DNA from: Armatimonadota bacterium
GTDB lineage: Bacteria > Armatimonadota > Fimbriimonadia > Fimbriimonadales > Fimbriimonadaceae
Length of the DNA: 64,000 nucleotides
Reading direction: 5' to 3'
Assembly (NCBI GenBank): GCA_016789105.1
Contig: JAEURN010000006.1
Location: 124,001-188,000 of the forward strand
The notes beneath the pieces were generated by a model. That model saw nothing but the letters and a program-made list of their open reading frames with translations. It was not told where the DNA came from and ran no database searches. Shown here piece after piece: positions 34,581-42,088 of the stretch (positions within the stretch are counted from its first letter, which is position 1; the number at the start of each line of letters is the position of its first letter). Both the position numbers and the translations under genes were made by a program.

Positions 34581-35180
34581 TTAAAAATTGACCGGAGGGT
34601 ATAAAGTGCGGCATGCATCGGCAAAGTCAAACAGCTCAGCGTATCCCGCAAACTTTGTCTGACCACCGATGAACGTTGTCATCCATCTCTGCTTCATCGT
34701 TCTTGGTAACTGGCCATTGTCGTGCAAAAAGGAGTTTCTTTCGTAAAATACGGGACAATTTGCATCATATTCGGATAATGGCCCAGCGGCAAGATGATCA
34801 AGCGCAAAAGACAGGGAAGTTTCATATTGCCTATAGTCTTCTAACCCTTTGCCAACGGGGACAATGACCAGATCTTCCTTGTATCCATAGGGTTTCAACG
34901 CAACCTTTATGGAAGGAACAGTGCTCGATATAGCACAGCTTTGCGAGGTGCAAAAATCTGTGGCATAAGCTGTTCGGTCATCGTAATCAGTTGCATATAA
35001 GACGAAGGCACGATTCAGTTGCGACAAATTTGAGGCAACAACGGTTCTGAATCCGCCCCTTTTGGCACTGTTGTAGACTGGAAACACAATTGCGGTAAGG
35101 ATCACAATGATTGCAATGATGGAAAGCAGTTCAACAGCTGTAAATGCTAGTGATTTGTCTTGGTAAGTCCTTTTGGCCAT
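34581..35180 (-). CDS. prepilin-like protein with N-terminal methylation motif
   Basis: A 199-residue type IV pilin-like protein. Leader MAKRTYQDKSLA, cleavage before FTAVELLSIIAIIVILTAIV with Glu at +5. The next segment, SNLSQLNRAFVLYATDYDDR, matches the same stretch of the prepilin at 25808 (SNLRQLAQAQNLYLADSDGR), so the two are paralogues. Four Cys, including CTSQSC. Seven bases upstream of the DsbA-like gene. Maturation would need a prepilin peptidase, which is not in the window. Confidence 0.8.
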   Translation of the reverse strand: MAKRTYQDKSLAFTAVELLSIIAIIVILTAIVFPVYNSAKRGGFRTVVASNLSQLNRAFVLYATDYDDRTAYATDFCTSQSCAISSTVPSIKVALKPYGYKEDLVIVPVGKGLEDYRQYETSLSFALDHLAAGPLSEYDANCPVFYERNSFLHDNGQLPRTMKQRWMTTFIGGQTKFAGYAELFDFADACRTLYPPVNF

Positions 35181-35655
35181 GATTTCATTTCTTCTGCCAG
35201 CTTTGGAAATGGTCCAACTTTAACCATTTGAATGTACGATTCGTGTTTGGCAGGACTCAGCATCCAGAGAGTCATCGCGGTTCCTTGCTGGTATTCCGCT
35301 ATTGTGGCTTTGTTTAGGTTGGGTTCAATGTAAGAGGCCCACTGGCGTAGTACTCTTTTGGAAGTCCTCGCTAGATTGCCATGTAGACGGGACCCTGCGC
35401 TTGCTCCTTGCCGGTGTCAAGGACTCTTTTCAACACGGACAGATCCTTTGCATTCAACTGGGGGCTTTCCATGGTTGAAGCGCGGTTGATTATCGGAAGG
35501 GCTTCTGCCCACAAGTCTTCGGCGACTCCGCTTCTTTAACTGAAATCTCTAATACTCTTCTTGTGTTGCGCTACTTGTTTGGTCAACACATCTGCCACAA
35601 ACATCGCAAGCCCAATCACCGCGATGATAACAGCCGAGATGATTGCTAATCGCAT
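35147..35655 (-). pseudogene. broken gene for a membrane-anchored protein
   Basis: Three coding-like pieces follow one another. From the ATG at 35655: MRLAIISAVIIAVIGLAMFV and on to an in-frame TAA at about 35536. In the same frame past that stop: SGVAEDLWAEALPIINRAST up to GPVYMAI and a TAG near 35372. Then in another frame LRQWASYIEPNLNKATIAEY to VKVGPFPKLAEEMKSW, ending at 35147. Joined, they would give a roughly 165-residue protein with an N-terminal TM helix. One nonsense codon and one frameshift are needed, so it is either decayed or affected by assembly errors. Family unknown. Confidence 0.5.
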
Positions 35656-35668
35656 AGTGCCTGTTCCA

Positions 35669-35905
35669 TTATGAGCAATCAGGCCAGTTGGGGTCAAATT
35701 TTCGATCACAGCACGAACGACATGCTTCTTGTCCACCAGATGTTAGGCAACTATCCGAACAACAGTCGACACAGGATTCGTAATCTGGTTTTTGCTTACA
35801 AGGCATTGCACAAGATGGCCAAATGACGGCGGCTATTGCATAGGTTACGATGAACGCGGAAAAACCTAGAACGAGTGAGAATCGGGTGAACTGGGACTTG
35901 TTCAT
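35669..35905 (-). CDS. small cysteine-rich membrane-anchored protein
   Basis: 78 residues: a TM or signal-anchor helix (FSLVLGFSAFIVTYAIAAVIW) followed by an extracytoplasmic domain with ten Cys in about 45 residues, including pairs CVDCCSDSC and CRSCCDRKF. Start ATG at 35905; an open extension upstream runs through a G8/C8 tract but adds nothing recognisable. It stops 13 bases before the broken gene and is the first gene of the island's minus-strand group ending in the DsbA-like protein. Family not recognised; disulfide-rich fold or metal binding are both possible. Confidence 0.6.
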   Translation of the reverse strand: MNKSQFTRFSLVLGFSAFIVTYAIAAVIWPSCAMPCKQKPDYESCVDCCSDSCLTSGGQEACRSCCDRKFDPNWPDCS

Positions 35906-35937
35906 CTCATGAGTATATTGTAAAAATGACTGACAGT

Positions 35938-35945
35938 GGGGGGGG
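35938..35945. repeat. G8 homopolymer tract upstream of the cysteine-rich gene
   Basis: Eight consecutive G on the plus strand (C8 on the coding strand), 33-40 bases upstream of the ATG at 35905. On the minus strand TACAAT and TATACT lie between the tract and the ATG, so a change in tract length would alter promoter spacing or the upstream frame. Confidence 0.6.
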
Positions 35946-36057
35946 CAAAAAGGAAAGAATATTATGCATAGTGTAGCTGAATTGTAACGTACTGAGGATA
36001 TTATTACCAATATTGTTGGAAATCTAGGTAATCGCGCGATCCGGATTTGACGGTTCG

Positions 36058-36198
36058 TTAGAAGTTCCTCGATGCTCCAGCCGTGAATAACTTGATCCGG
36101 TGATGCTCAATGGCAGCGTTTTGCAGGGATCGCTCCCGCATGTATGTATTGAAAGTGGTGAGCCGCCTAACTCCATCCAATGTTTGATTGGGTGCCAT
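36058..36198 (-). CDS. possible 46-residue gene or gene remnant
   Basis: A short minus-strand frame with coding-like composition (MAPNQTLDGVRRLTTFNTYM, then ERSLQNAAIEHHRIKLFTAG) and a GGAT sequence just before the ATG. It could be a remnant of a larger gene, as it ends cleanly but has a stop shortly upstream. No family recognised. The rest of 36011-36350 holds nothing else I can support. Confidence 0.22.
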   Translation of the reverse strand: MAPNQTLDGVRRLTTFNTYMRERSLQNAAIEHHRIKLFTAGASRNF

Positions 36199-36352
36199 CC
36201 GATCCGCTGGCTTAAATGATATCTTTCAATGAGTGGAATCATGCCATTATCGAGGCTGCATTTGGGCAATCCATCAGGCACAGGGAGCCTGAATCACCGA
36301 ATCCTTCCCCGCATTTGTACTGGTTTTGCACCACCTGGCTGCTGACTTCGAT

Positions 36353-36385
36353 TACACTAGAGAAACGTTTCGCGAAACGTTTCGC
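36353..36385 (+). promoter_or_regulatory. promoter -10 with tandem operator-like repeats
   Basis: The 12-base unit GAAACGTTTCGC occurs twice back to back (36362-36373, 36374-36385). Each unit contains the palindrome GAAACGTTTC, and the pair forms a perfect 20-base palindrome at 36363-36382. A -10-like TACACT (36353-36358) is directly upstream, so the repeats cover the expected transcription start of the PEP-CTERM gene, the usual place for a repressor. The central CG and AAnCGnTT look resemble LacI/GalR-family operators (inference). No -35 is clear and no regulator gene is nearby. Confidence 0.55.
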
Positions 36386-36392
36386 AAAGCGG

Positions 36393-36409
36393 GTTCAAGT
36401 CACTTGAAC
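36393..36409 (+). promoter_or_regulatory. 17-base palindrome in the leader of the PEP-CTERM gene
   Basis: GTTCAAGT-C-ACTTGAAC, eight-base arms about one central base, between the tandem operator repeats and the ribosome-binding site AAGAGGAAAAC. It could be a second protein-binding site or part of the same regulatory region. Confidence 0.4.
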
Positions 36410-36428
36410 ACCTTTCGAAGAGGAAAAC

Positions 36429-37049
36429 ATGACCATGAAATCCCACTCCCGCGCCGGGCTCCTTTGCCTTGCCCTCGTCGCCACGTCGTCTGCCTTTGGA
36501 CAGCTCCTCAACCCGTCATTCGAATCGGGAACAGGGTCGTCCGCATCTAACTGGATCGCCTTTGGCAATGCGTTCCGCGAAAACGCTGGCGCCCACACCG
36601 GCGACTTTTCCATGAAGATGTTCGGCAATTTCTCCGGTTCGTTCAACGTTACCGGGGCCTTCCAAGATTTCGCCATCGGCGTCGGGCAATCCGCGTCGGC
36701 CAGCGTTTTTGCCCAAACCCTTTCGGGCGATAAGATGTCCGGTGGCAACCGGGCGTTGCTCAAGCTTATTTACCGCGACGCCGCCAACAACGACCTTCTG
36801 GCATCGGAATCGGCCTTCATCGATGCCAACACGGCTCCCGACACCTGGTTCGAACTGACGGCCAGCCTGGGCGCCGCCCCGGCCGGTACCGATCACGGTT
36901 CGGTCTTCCTGTTGTTCCTGCAAGAAGCCGACAATGCCGGCGGGAGCACGTTCTTCGACGATGCCTCTGTTTCGGTTGTGCCGGAGCCGGCGACCCTGGC
37001 GATCCTGGGCCTGGCCGGAGTTGCGGCCCTGCGGCGCAAGCGCAAGTAA
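36429..37049 (+). CDS. PEP-CTERM sorting domain secreted protein
   Basis: A 206-residue exported protein. Signal peptide GLLCLALVATSSAFGQ, then LLNPSFESGTGSSASNWIAF, the start of a carbohydrate-binding-like jelly-roll (a LNPSFE opening is common in such domains). The C-terminal tail is VPEPATLAILGLAGVAALRRKRK, the exosortase signal. The ATG at 36429 has a strong AGAGGAAAAC upstream; an ATG two codons later is an alternative. Preceded by tandem operator-like repeats and followed by a strong terminator, so it is a single-gene transcript under its own control. Confidence 0.88.
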   Translation: MTMKSHSRAGLLCLALVATSSAFGQLLNPSFESGTGSSASNWIAFGNAFRENAGAHTGDFSMKMFGNFSGSFNVTGAFQDFAIGVGQSASASVFAQTLSGDKMSGGNRALLKLIYRDAANNDLLASESAFIDANTAPDTWFELTASLGAAPAGTDHGSVFLLFLQEADNAGGSTFFDDASVSVVPEPATLAILGLAGVAALRRKRK

Positions 37050-37070
37050 AAAAGCCTTGCGCAAAGAGAA

Positions 37071-37104
37071 ATCCCCCGGGTCGAGACCCGGGGGATTTTT
37101 GTTT
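37071..37104 (+). terminator. strong rho-independent terminator, probably bidirectional
   Basis: An 11-base perfect stem (ATCCCCCGGGT / ACCCGGGGGAT, loop CGAG) followed by a T5GT3 tract. It ends the PEP-CTERM gene and stands 18 bases beyond the stop of the convergent sigma-factor gene, which it could also terminate. Confidence 0.92.
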
Positions 37105-37122
37105 ACCTGCGGCTGCCGAATG

Positions 37123-38232
37123 TTAGTTCGGGCTCGGCGTGATGGTGAACCCTTGTTGAGCCAGCTCTTGACCGATGTGCCGGAGCTTTTTCATGGCCCG
37201 GAGTTCAATTTGACGAACGCGCTCTCGGGTGACGTTGAGGGCCGAACCGACTTCCTCGAGCGTGCGGGCCCGGCCATCATCCAAACCGAACCGCAGCCGA
37301 ACCACGTCGCGCTCGCGGCTGGTCAGGCGCCCCAAAATCCCGTCGATCTCTTCGCGGCGGATCAGGTTGGTCGTGACGTCGCCGGGGTTGGGCATGCCGT
37401 GGCTGGGGATGAAGTCGCCGATCGAGGAATTGTCCTTTTCGCCGACCGGAGTTTCCAGGCTCAGGGGCTCCACGGCCACGCGCATCATCTCTTGCACGCG
37501 GTCGGCGGCCATGCCGACTTTTTCGGCCACTTCTTCTGGCGTCGGTTCCCGGTGAAGCTCCTGTTGGAGTTGGTTGGCGGTCTTCATCACTTTGTTGATG
37601 AGTTCGGCCACATAAACCGGGATCCGGACGGTCCGGCCCTGGTTAATGATTGCCCGGGCGATGGCGCGGCGGATCCACCACGTGGCGTAAGTCGAGAACC
37701 GGAAGCCTTTGCGCCAGTCAAACTTTTCGACGGCCCGGATGAGGCCCAAATTGCCTTCTTGGATCAAGTCGGCCAACGGGATTCCCCGGGCGTTGTACTT
37801 TTTGGCAATCGAGACAACAAGCCGGAGGTTGCTCTCAATCAGTTGCTGCTTGGCCAACGTGCCGATCTTCATCACGTCTTTGCGTTCAAAATCGTCAAAA
37901 ACGTGGTCGCGGGGGAGGTTGAACAGTTCGGCAACGCGATCCCATTTGTCCTGTTCGGCTAAATCCTTGGCTTGGACCTTTTTGGCCAAATCTTCTTCTT
38001 GCCCGGGGGTGAGCAGGTGGGCGCGGCGGGTTTGCCGCATCCACATTTCAAGTTCTTCGCCTTCATCCCTCTGGGCAGGGGCCTCTTCTTCCTCTTCTTC
38101 CTCCTCCATCTCCAGCAAATCGTCGTCGATGGGTTCGGCATCGTCGAGCATGTGTTTGCTGGCATCGATGTAGGCGTGGCGGCTATGGGTGCGGACCGTG
38201 ATCGCTTTGCCGCGCTTGACCTGGGAGGGCAT
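37123..38232 (-). CDS. rpoD: RNA polymerase principal sigma factor (sigma-70 family)
   Basis: A 369-residue sigma factor. No region 1.1; instead a basic start and an acidic run (eight consecutive Glu) precede region 1.2 ([20 protein letters not shown]). Region 2: [20 protein letters not shown], then [20 protein letters not shown] and [16 protein letters not shown] (2.3/2.4, -10 recognition). Region 3 is [15 protein letters not shown], and region 4 ends with [20 protein letters not shown], the -35-binding helix. Sequence suits the housekeeping SigA/RpoD. The ATG at 38232 has GGAAG at good spacing; a TTG 20 codons earlier is less likely. Confidence 0.93.
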   Translation of the reverse strand: MPSQVKRGKAITVRTHSRHAYIDASKHMLDDAEPIDDDLLEMEEEEEEEEAPAQRDEGEELEMWMRQTRRAHLLTPGQEEDLAKKVQAKDLAEQDKWDRVAELFNLPRDHVFDDFERKDVMKIGTLAKQQLIESNLRLVVSIAKKYNARGIPLADLIQEGNLGLIRAVEKFDWRKGFRFSTYATWWIRRAIARAIINQGRTVRIPVYVAELINKVMKTANQLQQELHREPTPEEVAEKVGMAADRVQEMMRVAVEPLSLETPVGEKDNSSIGDFIPSHGMPNPGDVTTNLIRREEIDGILGRLTSRERDVVRLRFGLDDGRARTLEEVGSALNVTRERVRQIELRAMKKLRHIGQELAQQGFTITPSPN

Positions 38233-38369
38233 TTTTTCTTCCACTAAATTCTCACTCAATTCGGATTGTTTCCTTGTGTTAATGACGCCCAAGCCGAGGG
38301 CTGGTGATTCAGCTCCCGAAAGAACGGAGTTTTTGGATGCGGGGTGATTCGCCGCGGGGACGCTGTTCC

Positions 38370-38398
38370 AATCTATCAGAGGGCGAGCGTTCCGTCAA
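38370..38398 (-). promoter_or_regulatory. sigma-70 promoter of the rpoD gene
   Basis: On the minus strand TTGACG (38393-38398) and TAGATT (38370-38375) are separated by exactly 17 bases. That predicts transcription from about 38363 and a leader of about 130 bases before the ATG at 38232. It is the best -35/-10 pair noticed in the window. Confidence 0.65.
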
Positions 38399-38497
38399 GG
38401 GCGTCCGGACGAATTTCCTGCGCACCGTTGTGATAAGGGTCTCACAACTCGTGCCAAGGTGTCTGACGCAAGCCCTCTCCGGTAAGTTGCACGGGTC

Positions 38498-39556
38498 CTA
38501 AGGGGCAAGTTCGGGCCGGAGGCTGAAAACGGTCTCGCAGATCGCCGAGGAAAGGGCCGATGCCGACGAATCCGTGTTTCCGTGCCCAAAACTGATCCGG
38601 ATCGTTGAGAGAGCTTCGGATTCCGTAAGTCCGAGCGAGGTCAGGACCGGGCTGGGATCCGTCGACCCGCTGGAGCAAGCCGGACCGCTGGAAATCGCAA
38701 ACCCTTTCCGCGAAATCTCCTCAACCAAGGGCTGAGCGACGACACCGGGGATCGTGGCACTCAGGATGAAGGGTGATTGCATTGGGGAGTCGTTGAAGCA
38801 GATGCCAGAAATTGCCGACATTCCAGAAACGACCGTTCGACGGAGAGCTGCTGCCTCGTCGGCAAACGGGTGTTGCAATGCGAATTCCAAGGCAGCCGCC
38901 ATGCCGACGATTCCCGGCACATTCAGAGTCCCCGCCCGGTGGCCGCCCTCCTGCCCGCCGCCTACCAATAGCGGCTGGACGGAAAACAACTCTAAAGGGT
39001 CGCGCAAGAACAGCGCGCCAACCCCCATCGGCCCGCCGAACTTATGGGCAGAAAAGGCTGCGCCGGAATAGTCGGTAAGGGAAACAGGCAACTTGCCGAT
39101 GGCCTGGGTGGCATCGCAATACCAGTCGCCTGAATGATTGAAAATGGCCCCGGTTTCGTTGCAGCAGGCGGTAACGATGGCGGTTCGTTCTGGGTCGGCA
39201 TGCAGCCGGAATCCTTGGTTGGGGATTAAGGGGATCCCGGCCCGGGACGCTGGCTCCCGGACTGCGGCATGTTCGAACGGCGAGACCTGCGACCGGCGGC
39301 CAGAGGCGAGCCTGACCATCGTGTTGCACGCTTCTGTTGCCCCCGACGTGAAAATGATCTGGCTCGGGTCTTCGGCGCCCAAAAGGGAAGCAATTAACTC
39401 CCGGGCTGATTCGACGGAATCCCGTGCCCGGGTTCCCCAGGAATGCAAGGAGTGGGCGTTGCCAAACAACGGTCCATACCAAGGCAGCATTGCTTCCTGG
39501 GCTGCTTCGCAGACGCGGGTGGTTGCGGCATGGTCGAAATAGTTGGCGGGATCCAC
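38498..39556 (-). CDS. cysteine desulfurase (NifS/IscS family)
   Basis: PLP enzyme that takes sulfur from cysteine for iron-sulfur clusters or tRNA thiolation. About 352 residues, slightly short for the family. NYFDHAATTRVCEAA opens it, then GNAHSLHSWG, IIFTSGATEACN, the PLP Lys in SAHKFGGPMGVGALF, RAGTLNVPGIVG and the catalytic Cys loop ISSGPACSSGS near the C-terminus. The usable start is GTG at 39556; no ATG is available there. It follows sucD by 31 bases on the same strand. No iscU or thiI adjoins. Confidence 0.9.
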   Translation of the reverse strand: MDPANYFDHAATTRVCEAAQEAMLPWYGPLFGNAHSLHSWGTRARDSVESARELIASLLGAEDPSQIIFTSGATEACNTMVRLASGRRSQVSPFEHAAVREPASRAGIPLIPNQGFRLHADPERTAIVTACCNETGAIFNHSGDWYCDATQAIGKLPVSLTDYSGAAFSAHKFGGPMGVGALFLRDPLELFSVQPLLVGGGQEGGHRAGTLNVPGIVGMAAALEFALQHPFADEAAALRRTVVSGMSAISGICFNDSPMQSPFILSATIPGVVAQPLVEEISRKGFAISSGPACSSGSTDPSPVLTSLGLTESEALSTIRISFGHGNTDSSASALSSAICETVFSLRPELAP

Positions 39557-39587
39557 CAGTTGGATTATGGCCGAGGCTGTTTGCCGG

Positions 39588-40472
39588 TCAGACGCCGACG
39601 GCAGCCAGCGATTCTTTGACCATTTGGGCAACCTGGCTGGTGGTGTCGGCGACTTTTGCCCCGGCATCCAAAAGCGCATCGACTTTGGATTGGGGAGTCC
39701 CCATTTTGCCGCTGATGATGGCGCCGGCATGTCCCATCCGCTTGCCCGGGGGGGCTGTGCGTCCAGAGATAAAGCTGACGACCGGTTTCGTCATATGCTC
39801 TTTGATGAAAGCGGCGCCGACTTCTTCGTCTGTCCCGCCGATTTCGCCGATCATCACAACCGCTTTGGTTGCCGGATCCGCCTCGAACAGCATCAGGGCA
39901 TCGATAAACCGCGTGCCGATCACCGGGTCGCCGCCGATTCCGACGCATGTGGTTTGCCCGAGGTCGGCCCTTGTGAGTTCCCAGGCAACCTCATAGGTCA
40001 GGGTTCCAGAGCGGCTCACCATCCCCACCGGGCCCGATTTGAATATGTGCCCCGGCATGATTCCCATCTTGCATTCGCCCGGTGTGATGATCCCCGCGCA
40101 GTTGCCACCCAGCAGCCGAGACCGGCCGTTTGCTTTGATTTTGTTCACGGCTCGGATCATATCGTTGACCGGAACGCCCTCCGTGATGAGGGTGATGAAC
40201 GGAATCCCTGCGTCTTCGGCCTCAAGAACCGAATCGGCCGCAAATGGGGCGGGGACAAAAATCAGCGCGGCATCGGCACCGGTTTGGGCCACGGCTTCAT
40301 GCATCGTGTCGAAAACCGGGCGATCCAGATGGGAGGTGCCGCCCTTTCCCGGAGTCACGCCGGCCACCACCTGGGTGCCGTACTTGATCATCTGCTCGGC
40401 GTGGAAGCTCCCTTCCTTGCCGGTCATTCCGGCGACGACGACCTTTGTGTTCTTATCAACCAAAACCGACAT
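39588..40472 (-). CDS. sucD: succinate-CoA ligase alpha subunit
   Basis: CoA-binding subunit of the TCA-cycle succinyl-CoA synthetase, 294 residues. CoA-binding N-domain with [20 protein letters not shown] and GVTPGKGG, then [46 protein letters not shown] and the phosphorylated His in GHAGAI. The beta subunit gene sucC is not adjacent, unlike the usual sucCD arrangement. ATG at 40472. Confidence 0.94.
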   Translation of the reverse strand: MSVLVDKNTKVVVAGMTGKEGSFHAEQMIKYGTQVVAGVTPGKGGTSHLDRPVFDTMHEAVAQTGADAALIFVPAPFAADSVLEAEDAGIPFITLITEGVPVNDMIRAVNKIKANGRSRLLGGNCAGIITPGECKMGIMPGHIFKSGPVGMVSRSGTLTYEVAWELTRADLGQTTCVGIGGDPVIGTRFIDALMLFEADPATKAVVMIGEIGGTDEEVGAAFIKEHMTKPVVSFISGRTAPPGKRMGHAGAIISGKMGTPQSKVDALLDAGAKVADTTSQVAQMVKESLAAVGV

Positions 40473-40521
40473 GGGCCAATTGCTCGGAGAAGAGCATACC
40501 GGACCGGCTGGGCGGCTTGGG

Positions 40522-41058
40522 TCAGTTGATTTTGGCGGAGAGGATCAGGTCTCCCCGTTCACATTTTTCAACGACATCCCAGCCGGAGGTCACCTTGGCA
40601 AAGCATACGTACTTACCGTTCAACCGCTTGTTGTCCACCAGGTTGATGAAGAAATGGCTGCTGCCGCTGTTGTCGCCTGGGGATTCCAGGGCGATGCCCA
40701 ATGTGCCTTTGAGATGGGGTAGGGGAGATTTCTCGAATTCGATGGTTGGCCCTTCCGTTTTTTCACCGAGTCCCTGGGTGCCGCCGTTCTCCCCTGGTTT
40801 TGCCCGCGCCTCTTCGGGAAGCATAGTTTTGGATTCCGGGTCTCCGGTTTGGAGCACGAACCCATTAACTTTCCGGTGCCACAGCATGCCGTCGTACATG
40901 CCGGCTTCGACATTCTTGGCAAAGTGGGCGCAGGTCTTGGGGGCGGATTTGTAATCCAGCGTGACGACAAAGGTTCCGCGCTGGTAAACCGAGAACGTGA
41001 CGGTGTCGCGTTCAGGCACCAGCATGGCGGCAAGACTGAGGGCAAATGGCGTTAACAT
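40522..41058 (-). CDS. cyclophilin-type peptidyl-prolyl cis-trans isomerase
   Basis: A 178-residue prolyl isomerase. The short hydrophobic N-terminus ([14 protein letters not shown]) may be a weak signal peptide, pointing to the periplasm. Cyclophilin core: [20 protein letters not shown], then [19 protein letters not shown] with the catalytic Arg, [20 protein letters not shown] and [21 protein letters not shown] Pro/Glu-rich insertion ([20 protein letters not shown]) replaces the usual GGGP loop. Followed on the same strand by sucD. Confidence 0.92.
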   Translation of the reverse strand: MLTPFALSLAAMLVPERDTVTFSVYQRGTFVVTLDYKSAPKTCAHFAKNVEAGMYDGMLWHRKVNGFVLQTGDPESKTMLPEEARAKPGENGGTQGLGEKTEGPTIEFEKSPLPHLKGTLGIALESPGDNSGSSHFFINLVDNKRLNGKYVCFAKVTSGWDVVEKCERGDLILSAKIN

Positions 41059-41093
41059 CGCTCGATTGTACTGTCAATGTCAGAGCGGCACGT

Positions 41094-41243
41094 TCAGGCC
41101 AGCTGGCCTTCAAGGACTTCCAACCGTTCGTGGATGTCGTCGGCCAACGCGTTGGCATCCTGGTCGGCGATCGCCTGTTCGACGACCTTGGCAAGCACAA
41201 AGCCGATCGCCACGCCGACCGCCAAGAAAACAAGGTTCTTCAC
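41094..41243 (-). CDS. 49-residue single-helix membrane protein
   Basis: A short minus-strand gene starting at GTG 41243 and ending TGA at 41094. N-terminal TM helix NLVFLAVGVAIGFVLAKVV, then an acidic amphipathic tail (DDIHERLEVLEGQLA) that could form a coiled coil. Codon bias and the clean membrane-helix-plus-helix design make it look real. It sits between the membrane protein at 41284 and the cyclophilin at 41058, all on the same strand with 35-40 base gaps. YtxH-like in style; function unknown. Confidence 0.5.
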   Translation of the reverse strand: MKNLVFLAVGVAIGFVLAKVVEQAIADQDANALADDIHERLEVLEGQLA

Positions 41244-41283
41244 GCCCTGATTTTACAGCGTTGCGCCATTGGCGGTTCCGGAC

Positions 41284-41928
41284 TCAGAAAGGTTTGAGCG
41301 GCCCATCAGAAAGGAAATAGGAGTTGTCAAAGAACGGGAGCCCCAAAATCCTGGCGTAGCCGGCCCCGGTTTGGGCCATCCTTCCGGCCCCGGCGTTGAC
41401 GGCTTGGCCAGGGCCCAGGGAAACATGCTCCGTTCCGATCACCAACAGAGGCTCTTTGCCCTGCTTCCAATACAGCACCAGGCGGTAAGTCACCGGTTCG
41501 CCAACCAAAGTTGACCGCATGAGATTGCGGTCGGCCAGCAAAACCGCGGCGTCCAAATCGGCCAATGACCCCCGAGTGATCTGCTTGAACAAGCCTTGCC
41601 CCTCGCGGCGGGTGTAAACCCGGGACTCGAGGTCGCACGTCATCCGTTCACTGGAAAGTTGGCCCCACAGCCCGGCAAAGAAGACGAGGGGCCCGGTCCA
41701 AATCAAAATCTCTGGCGACAGGAGCAAAAGGGGCCAACCAGCAATGGCCATTGCAAAAAGGGCCGCCCCGGTCGCAAGGCAACTATAGGTCAAGATGTCG
41801 TACCAGAGGGGAGGGGCAAAGATCAGGCGTGTCTCGCGCCACAAACGGCCAACAAGAGGAGTTTCTAATCCCCCTTTGCTCCGTGAGCGGGTGAGTTGCG
41901 GTCGTTCAGGGGTTGGCCTTTCGTGCAT
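41284..41928 (-). CDS. membrane protein of unknown function
   Basis: A 214-residue protein with a cytoplasmic N-terminus and two adjacent TM helices at about residues 46-90 (LTYSCLATGAALFAMAIAG, LLSPEILIWTGPLVFFAGL). A soluble C-terminal domain with mixed alpha/beta pattern follows (LADLDAAVLLADRNLMRSTL, YRLVLYWKQGKEPLLVIG). The start at ATG 41928 (MHERPTPERPQ) is preferred to upstream possibilities. The architecture resembles bacterial membrane proteins with a photosystem-assembly- or PH-like cytosolic domain, but no family is claimed. Confidence 0.55.
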   Translation of the reverse strand: MHERPTPERPQLTRSRSKGGLETPLVGRLWRETRLIFAPPLWYDILTYSCLATGAALFAMAIAGWPLLLLSPEILIWTGPLVFFAGLWGQLSSERMTCDLESRVYTRREGQGLFKQITRGSLADLDAAVLLADRNLMRSTLVGEPVTYRLVLYWKQGKEPLLVIGTEHVSLGPGQAVNAGAGRMAQTGAGYARILGLPFFDNSYFLSDGPLKPF

Positions 41929-42088
41929 TGGCAGGGTGTTGTCAGTAAATACGGCCAGATTCTGCCAAAAGCGGTGCCTAAAGCCGCAATGGGGCATATC
42001 AAATGTGGGACGGCTATGCCAAACGCATTGGAACGCCTGGCCGCATCAAGGGTCAGAACAGACGGAGGGTTATCTCGGGATGGATGAA

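Noticed and set aside
36024-36281. An 85-codon minus-strand frame at 36.0-36.3 kb
   Set aside because: Composition is not coding-like; the alternative frame (36058-36198) reads better and is listed at low confidence.
36385-36412. Possible tRNA T-arm (GGTTCAAGTC) near 36391
   Set aside because: The flanking bases do not form the five-base T stem with CC-ending acceptor; the sequence is better explained as a 17-base palindrome.
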